Source of the DNA: VMCP01 sp964527775
GTDB taxonomy: Bacteria; Bacteroidota; Bacteroidia; NS11-12g; UBA955
DNA: 45,909 bases
Direction of reading: 5' to 3'
NCBI GenBank assembly: GCA_964527775.1
Contig: CAZGQS010000017.1
Coordinates: forward strand, 1-45,909
In this document: piece by piece, positions 41,115-45,909 of the stretch
Numbering within the stretch: the first letter of the stretch is position 1
How the letters are laid out: each line of letters starts with the position of its first letter
Position numbers and translations under genes: made by a program
Notes under the pieces: model-generated
What the model was told of the DNA's origin: nothing
Databases searched by the model: none
What the model saw: the letters and a program-made list of their open reading frames with translations, nothing else

Positions 41115-41912
41115 ATGTACGAATTTCACGGCGATAAGAAGAGGTATTTTGACATGACCTATACGGTCACGAAAAACCACATCATACCCTATATTGAAAA
41201 GAGTGTCACGCTGAAAGAGGGGATGTCCATCCTGGAAATTGGCTGTGGTGAGGCGGGGGTTTTAAAGGCATTCATTGAAAAAGGTTGTAAAACTACCGGC
41301 ATAGAGCTAGAAGAATCAAGGCTGGAACATGCCAGAAATTTTCTAAGCGAAGAGCTTGCACAAGGCAAGGTTCAATTTTTGAACAAGAACATTTACGATG
41401 TAATTCCAGAGACAGATTTAGGCACATTATACGACGTAGTCATTCTCAAAGACGTCATTGAACACATTCCCAATCAGGAAAAATTCATGCCTCAATTGCA
41501 CCGATTTTTGAAACCGGGTGGGGTGGTGTTTTTTGCTTTTCCACCTTGGATGATGCCTTACGGCGGACATCAACAAGTGTTGCATTCTAAGTGGGCGGCG
41601 AAATTGCCTTATTATCACTTGCTGCCTGGTAAATTGTATCCTTGGGTATTGAAACATTTGGGAGTAAACCAAAGCGGAATCACTACGATGGAAGAAATTC
41701 GCAGCACTGGAATCAGCATTGAGCGCTTCGAAGGAATTTGTAAAAAAACAAACTTTGAAATTGTTAATAGACGATTTTACTTGTTCAATCCTATTTACGA
41801 ATTCAAGTTTGGAATCAAGCCCCGCCTGCAGATTGCTCCTTTTATTTGGATACCATGGTTACGTAATTTTATCACTATGGGGATGTATTACGTAGTAAAA
41901 CCAAGGAGTTAA
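41115..41912 (+). CDS. Class I SAM-dependent methyltransferase
   Basis: A 265-residue methyltransferase. Motif I MSILEIGCGEAGVLKAF (about 38-54) binds SAM, and the following GIELEESRLEHARNF holds the acidic ribose-binding residue. DVVILKDVIEHIPNQEKFM (about 109-127) and LKPGGVVFFAFPPW are the post-motifs of the Methyltransf_11/23 group. The C-terminal ~90 residues are rich in Trp, Tyr and Pro and may bind a lipid or glycan substrate. No specific target can be named. Confidence 0.87.
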   Translation: MYEFHGDKKRYFDMTYTVTKNHIIPYIEKSVTLKEGMSILEIGCGEAGVLKAFIEKGCKTTGIELEESRLEHARNFLSEELAQGKVQFLNKNIYDVIPETDLGTLYDVVILKDVIEHIPNQEKFMPQLHRFLKPGGVVFFAFPPWMMPYGGHQQVLHSKWAAKLPYYHLLPGKLYPWVLKHLGVNQSGITTMEEIRSTGISIERFEGICKKTNFEIVNRRFYLFNPIYEFKFGIKPRLQIAPFIWIPWLRNFITMGMYYVVKPRS

Positions 41913-41923
41913 ACGTTTTAATT

Positions 41924-42904
41924 ATGAAAATCAGTTCCAAAAGGTTAAATTTGCTAATTACCATGCTGAACAGAACGATACAATTTGCTGCGGTTTGTTT
42001 GATGACGTTTGTAAGTACAAACACGGCAGAAGCTCAATTTAAGCGGTTCAAAGGCAAACCCATTGAGGTGGGTTTAACGGGTGGAGCATCTAATTATTTG
42101 GGTGAATTGTCGCCTTCCATCGCATTAAACGAAACTCATCCTATGGGCGGAATCATCTGCAGATTCAATTATACTGATTTTGTTACCCTTCGTGGAAACG
42201 CAGTTTTTGGACAAATCAGCGGGAGTGATGCCAACTATGCTGATATCGCTGATAGATACAAGCGTAATTTAAGCTTCAAGAGCAATATTTTCGAAGTGAG
42301 TGGTACGGTTGAATACAACATTTTGGGATTTGGTGAAACACAGCGTTTCAATCCAGGTTCTCCTTATGTTTTTGCTGGAATTGGTGTTTTCAAATTCAAT
42401 CCCCGTGCTGAATTTAATTACATACCCAGCGTTCACACCATAGCCAATTACAACATGGATTTGAGTCGTTTTGACGGACAGTGGATTGAACTTCAACCTT
42501 TGGGTACAGAAGGACAGGAGACTACCAAGTTCAACGAGAGAAGAAGATATGCTTTAACCACCGTTTCAATTCCCTTGGGTGTTGGTTACAAAAAACAATT
42601 TAGCGAAGTATGGGCTTGGGGCATTGAATTAGGTGCCCGAAAAACCTTCACTGACTACTTAGACGATGTTAGTATGACCTACGTGGATCCCCAAATTATT
42701 GGTGGTGCAAATACTGGTTTGGCGGCTGCATTAGGAGATAGAACTCCAGAATTGCAAAATCCATCGTTGGTGAATGATTACGGTAGCGAAGAGCGTTTGG
42801 GCGCTGCTCGTGGAAACGATAAAACTAAAGACTGGTACCTTTTTTTAAATATCACATTGACTAGAAAAATTACAGGTGGAAAAACAACCTGTTTCCAATT
42901 CTAA
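41924..42904 (+). CDS. DUF6089-like outer-membrane beta-barrel protein
   Basis: A 326-residue protein, or 313 from a second Met at residue 14 (MLNRTIQFAAVCL), which fits the signal peptide better. Cleavage is likely after AEAQ. VGLTGGASNYLGELSP and AWGIELGARKTFTDYLDDVS are typical of DUF6089, small barrels found before uppS and bamA in Flavobacteriales. The role is unknown, possibly structural in the outer membrane. Its 3' end overlaps the next gene, a paralogue, by 29 nt. Confidence 0.8.
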   Translation: MKISSKRLNLLITMLNRTIQFAAVCLMTFVSTNTAEAQFKRFKGKPIEVGLTGGASNYLGELSPSIALNETHPMGGIICRFNYTDFVTLRGNAVFGQISGSDANYADIADRYKRNLSFKSNIFEVSGTVEYNILGFGETQRFNPGSPYVFAGIGVFKFNPRAEFNYIPSVHTIANYNMDLSRFDGQWIELQPLGTEGQETTKFNERRRYALTTVSIPLGVGYKKQFSEVWAWGIELGARKTFTDYLDDVSMTYVDPQIIGGANTGLAAALGDRTPELQNPSLVNDYGSEERLGAARGNDKTKDWYLFLNITLTRKITGGKTTCFQF

Positions 42905-43730
42905 ACGGAACACTGGCAGTATTAAACAATTCTGTTTACTGGGTCTAATTTTGGCTTGGTCGGGAGTTCTATGGGGTCAACGATATTTTTCCGGACGGAA
43001 AGAATGGGGCGCTGTAGTAGGAGTTAGTAATTATTATGGCGACTTATCTCAGGGTCAAAATTGGAAGCATTTTCATTTGTCTTATGGGGCCTACTACAAG
43101 AGAAATCTGAGTAATTATTTCGCTTGGCGAAATCAAATTAGTTTCTTGGAAATTTCTGGTACCACAGACGGCAATCCCAATTATCAGTTTCAAAATTTGA
43201 ATTTTCAAACCAAGATTTATGAGTATTCATCGATGTTGAATTTTGATTTCAAAGCTTTTGGAACAAATATCAATAACAATACGTCTACTCCATATGCACT
43301 CATTGGTTTGAGTGGATATATGTTCGATCCATACAGATTAGATAAAGAAGACGTGAATTTAAGAGTCCTCAATACCGAGAACAGAAATAGAACTTACAGT
43401 AGGTTACAAATGAGCGTACCCATAGGTTTAGGTTTTAAGGTGAGAAGTACTCATACAAAGAATCGTGGAGCATGGATATTTGGGGTAGAGGCTATTTGGC
43501 GTAAGACTTTTATGGATAAACTAGACGACGTTGAAGGTGTTTATCCAGATTATGCAAAAATGAAGAAAGACAAAAGTGAAGGTTCAGCCCAATACAGCCA
43601 AGCTCAGACTATGAATGGTCAACCTATTTTAGCCGCGGGCACTTATCGCGGTTCCTCGCATTTGAACGATTGGTATTATTTCTATGGTTTTAACCTATCG
43701 TATCGCTTTACACCTTTAATTTGCAGATAA
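42876..43730 (+). CDS. Second DUF6089-like outer-membrane beta-barrel protein
   Basis: A 284-residue paralogue of the preceding protein. A GTG start at 42876 is chosen because no ATG precedes the signal peptide (FCLLGLILAWSGVLWGQ, cleavage near residue 35). It shares the layout of its neighbour: WGAVVGVSNYYGDLS near the mature N-terminus and FGVEAIWRKTFMDKLDDVEG near the C-terminus, matching ELGARKTFTDYLDDVS. The 29-nt overlap implies coupled translation. uppS follows 5 nt after the stop. Confidence 0.8.
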   Translation: MEKQPVSNSKRNTGSIKQFCLLGLILAWSGVLWGQRYFSGRKEWGAVVGVSNYYGDLSQGQNWKHFHLSYGAYYKRNLSNYFAWRNQISFLEISGTTDGNPNYQFQNLNFQTKIYEYSSMLNFDFKAFGTNINNNTSTPYALIGLSGYMFDPYRLDKEDVNLRVLNTENRNRTYSRLQMSVPIGLGFKVRSTHTKNRGAWIFGVEAIWRKTFMDKLDDVEGVYPDYAKMKKDKSEGSAQYSQAQTMNGQPILAAGTYRGSSHLNDWYYFYGFNLSYRFTPLICR

Positions 43731-43735
43731 TTTCC

Positions 43736-44494
43736 ATGTCAGACCTCGAACACTTAGACCCCACTCGAATTCCCGAACACGTTGCAATCATTATGGATGG
43801 CAATGGTCGTTGGGCGAAAAAGCAAGGACATTTGCGTATTTTTGGTCACAAACACGGAGTAAGCGCAGTAAGAAATGCGGTTGAATTTGCCGGGGAAGTG
43901 GGTATCAAGTATTTGACTTTATACACTTTTTCTACTGAAAACTGGAATAGACCCAAGACTGAAATTAATGCCCTCATGCAACTCTTGGTTGATACCATCC
44001 AAAAAGAGTTGCCGTCACTCATGAAAAATGGGGTTAAAGTAAAAACCCTCGGTAACATGAATGATTTGCCATCGAGGTGTGTAAGACAATTGAAAGAAAC
44101 CGAAGAAGCCACCAAAGATAATAACCGTACTACCCTAATATTGGCCTTGAGTTACAGTGGTAGATGGGACATCATTGAGGCAGTTAAAAAAGTTGCTAGA
44201 GACGTTGAAGCTGGTAGTTTAAAGGTAGATGAAATTACCGAGAGAACACTAGATAAAGCGTTAAACACTTCTGATTATCCTCATCCTGATTTATTGATTC
44301 GTACCAGTGGTGAAATGAGAATCAGTAATTTCCTATTGTGGGAAATTGCCTATTCCGAAATACACTTTACGAACGTTTTGTGGCCTGATTTTAGAAGAGA
44401 GCATTTTCTGGAGGCCCTGAAAGATTATCAAAGCAGAGAGCGTAGGTTTGGTAAAACATCGGAACAACTAAAAACCAGTGGAGGAGCAGCTTAA
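43736..44494 (+). CDS. uppS: Isoprenyl transferase (undecaprenyl diphosphate synthase)
   Basis: UppS makes the C55 undecaprenyl diphosphate lipid carrier for peptidoglycan and surface polysaccharides. From ATG 43736 the protein has 252 residues. HVAIIMDGNGRWAKKQG (about 14-30) contains the catalytic Asp, LTLYTFSTENWNRP (about 61-74) follows, and RTSGEMRISNFLLWEIAYSE (about 188-207) is the diphosphate-binding signature. It lies between the DUF6089 pair and bamA, a conserved envelope-assembly order in Flavobacteriales. Confidence 0.95.
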   Translation: MSDLEHLDPTRIPEHVAIIMDGNGRWAKKQGHLRIFGHKHGVSAVRNAVEFAGEVGIKYLTLYTFSTENWNRPKTEINALMQLLVDTIQKELPSLMKNGVKVKTLGNMNDLPSRCVRQLKETEEATKDNNRTTLILALSYSGRWDIIEAVKKVARDVEAGSLKVDEITERTLDKALNTSDYPHPDLLIRTSGEMRISNFLLWEIAYSEIHFTNVLWPDFRREHFLEALKDYQSRERRFGKTSEQLKTSGGAA

Positions 44495-44503
44495 GCTATT
44501 TGT

Positions 44504-45909
44504 ATGTTGAGAAAAATTGGATTTACACTTTTTATAGGATTGATTTCCTTTGGGTTAAATGCCCAAACCAAAGATAGCTTCATTTTGGTTCCCAAGAAAA
44601 AAGAAGCTTCTTTAGACGAATCTTATACAAAGGCTCCTATAGTTGATTATAATTTCATTGAGCCAGCTGAATATAAAATCAGGAATATAGATGTTCGTGA
44701 AGTTGACGGTAAACCCGTTCAAAAATCACTGGTGATATTGTATTCCGGATTGTCCATTGGGCAAACTATTAAAGTCCCTGGCCAAGACATCCCCAAAGCC
44801 ATCGAAAATATTTGGTCGAGAGAATATTTCTCTGACGTGCAGGTATATTTCATGCCCACCGATAAACCCTTTGAAGTGTTGGTTCAATTTGTTGTTAAGG
44901 AACAACCTAGACTGAATGGACATAGATTTTTGGGTGTGACTAATTCGCAAGCAAAAACATTGAAAGAGGAAGTTGGACTTAAAAGGGGTATGTATATCAC
45001 TCCCAACTTGGTTAACCGAAGCATTCAAAAGATTGAAAATTACTTTTTAGAAAAAGGATTTTATAACATTAGAGTTACGGTTAAACGTCCGGAGGCAAAA
45101 AATAAAGACGGCAATCCCATGGAAGGGTACCAAAACTTTGACTTTGTTATTGAGACCGGTCCAAAAGTGAGGGTATATGATTTTGACTTTGACGGAAATG
45201 AAAAATTAGTAGATGCCGAGCTAAGGGCTTCAATGAAGAAGATCAAGCGCCGATATAGAAAGATCAATATTTTCGCTTCATCTAAATTTACCAGAGAGAA
45301 ATTTGAAGAAGATAAAGAGTCGTTGGTTAAACTTTATCAGAGTAAAGGCTACAGAGATGCTAGAATTTTGAGTGATAGTATTTCCTTGTTTAACCCTAAA
45401 CGCATCGTGGTTCACTTGAATCTGGTTGAAGGAAATCTCTATCGTTATCGCACCATTAAGTGGAAGGGAAATGAAAAATACTCTACTTCCATGTTGGATA
45501 CCTTGTTGGGAATAAAAAAAGGAGATGTTTTCAATCAAACGCTTTTGGATGAAAGATTGTCTAACAACCCAGGTGGATTTGATATCCAAACCTTGTATAT
45601 GGATGCGGGTTATCTTTTCTTCCAAATGGTACCGGTGGAAGTGGGAGTTGTTGGTGACTCTATTGACTTAGAAATTCGAATAAATGAGGGTCCTCAAGCT
45701 GTTATTGGACGTGTATATTGGACGGGAAATACCAAGACCTCAGATAGGGTAATTTTGCGAGAAGTTAGAACCAAGCCCGGAAATACGTTTTCAAGAACGG
45801 ATATTCAAAGAACCATGCGTGATTTAGCTGCTGTGGGACTCTTTGATCCCGAAAAGCTTGGAGTTAATCCAAAGCCAAATCCAGCAGACGGAACAGTAGA
45901 TATTGAATA
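44504..45909 (+). CDS. bamA: Outer-membrane protein assembly factor BamA, N-terminal part (runs off window)
   Basis: 468 codons are visible from ATG 44504 to the window end with no stop. A signal peptide ends at about residue 20 (LISFGLNAQ). The rest consists of POTRA repeats: YKIRNIDVREVDGK, PRLNGHRFLGVTNSQAKTLK, VYDFDFDGNEKLVDAELRAS, YRTIKWKGNEKYSTSMLDT and GRVYWTGNTKTSDRVILREV, each followed by a helix pair such as RSIQKIENYFLEKGFYNIRV. These repeats recruit nascent outer-membrane proteins. The Omp85 barrel would lie beyond the window. It begins 9 nt after uppS. Confidence 0.93.
   Translation, partial: MLRKIGFTLFIGLISFGLNAQTKDSFILVPKKKEASLDESYTKAPIVDYNFIEPAEYKIRNIDVREVDGKPVQKSLVILYSGLSIGQTIKVPGQDIPKAIENIWSREYFSDVQVYFMPTDKPFEVLVQFVVKEQPRLNGHRFLGVTNSQAKTLKEEVGLKRGMYITPNLVNRSIQKIENYFLEKGFYNIRVTVKRPEAKNKDGNPMEGYQNFDFVIETGPKVRVYDFDFDGNEKLVDAELRASMKKIKRRYRKINIFASSKFTREKFEEDKESLVKLYQSKGYRDARILSDSISLFNPKRIVVHLNLVEGNLYRYRTIKWKGNEKYSTSMLDTLLGIKKGDVFNQTLLDERLSNNPGGFDIQTLYMDAGYLFFQMVPVEVGVVGDSIDLEIRINEGPQAVIGRVYWTGNTKTSDRVILREVRTKPGNTFSRTDIQRTMRDLAAVGLFDPEKLGVNPKPNPADGTVDIE

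Overview
The window comes from a gene-dense, moderately low-GC chromosome of the phylum Bacteroidota, most likely the order Flavobacteriales or a close relative. The evidence is the gliding-motility lipoprotein gldH, a surface protein with a type IX secretion (T9SS) C-terminal domain, a TonB-dependent receptor paired with a DUF4249 lipoprotein, the DUF3822-rsmD-coaD block, a DUF6089-DUF6089-uppS-bamA block, and many Bacteroidota-type TAnnTTTG -7 promoter boxes. No tRNA, rRNA, CRISPR array, prophage or insertion sequence was seen. Four 100-N assembly gaps interrupt the sequence (4774-4873, 24084-24183, 26344-26443, 28795-28894).

Layout. 1-402: the 5' part of an ATP-dependent DNA ligase on the minus strand, running into a heptamer-repeat tract at the window edge, divergent from wecB. 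403-6465: wecB, pheT, coaX, an outer-membrane protein, lptC and a small membrane protein, packed with overlaps. 6475-9362: a GT-C type membrane glycosyltransferase, a voltage-gated-type K+ channel (minus) and a divergent TetR regulator. 9396-14696: an HTH regulator (minus) divergent from a very large secreted protein with lipase-like, beta-helix and T9SS sorting regions. 14845-19360: a beta-CASP metallo-beta-lactamase ribonuclease, lpxK, gldH and a ComM/YifB AAA+ ATPase. 19357-24380 (minus): a PaaG-like enoyl-CoA hydratase, an alpha/beta hydrolase, a PAP2-like membrane protein and an M1 peptidase fused to an outer-membrane barrel. 24465-27033: two sugar-nucleotide epimerases and a GT2 glycosyltransferase, broken by a gap. 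27075-31034: DUF3822, rsmD, coaD, a gap with a heptamer-repeat array, a Nudix hydrolase (minus), pyrE and an AlkD-like protein (minus). 31126-36807: a DUF4197 lipoprotein, a TonB-dependent receptor with its DUF4249 lipoprotein, and a CNNM/CorC transporter (minus). 36855-41912: purK, frr (minus), a long PurF-type amidotransferase (minus), 3-hydroxyanthranilate dioxygenase and a methyltransferase. 41924-45909: two DUF6089 proteins, uppS and the start of bamA, an envelope-assembly operon.

Much of the content serves the cell envelope: sugar nucleotides (wecB, epimerases), lipid A (lpxK), LPS transport (lptC), undecaprenyl phosphate (uppS), outer-membrane assembly (bamA), gliding/T9SS (gldH, the CTD protein) and TonB transport.

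Four signals stand out. (1) A palindrome TTTGC-N7-GCAA occurs four times, in two pairs, and in both pairs the proximal copy sits at exactly the same distance (30 bp, centre to first base) from a -7 box, upstream of wecB and of the T9SS lipase-like gene. (2) Ten genes have a TAnnTTTG-type box ending exactly 4 nt before the start codon, which predicts leaderless mRNAs. (3) A degenerate 7-bp repeat array holds perfect register for 25 units beside a gap, and the same repeat family appears inside the ligase reading frame at position 1. (4) An M1 peptidase carries a C-terminal Omp85-like barrel.
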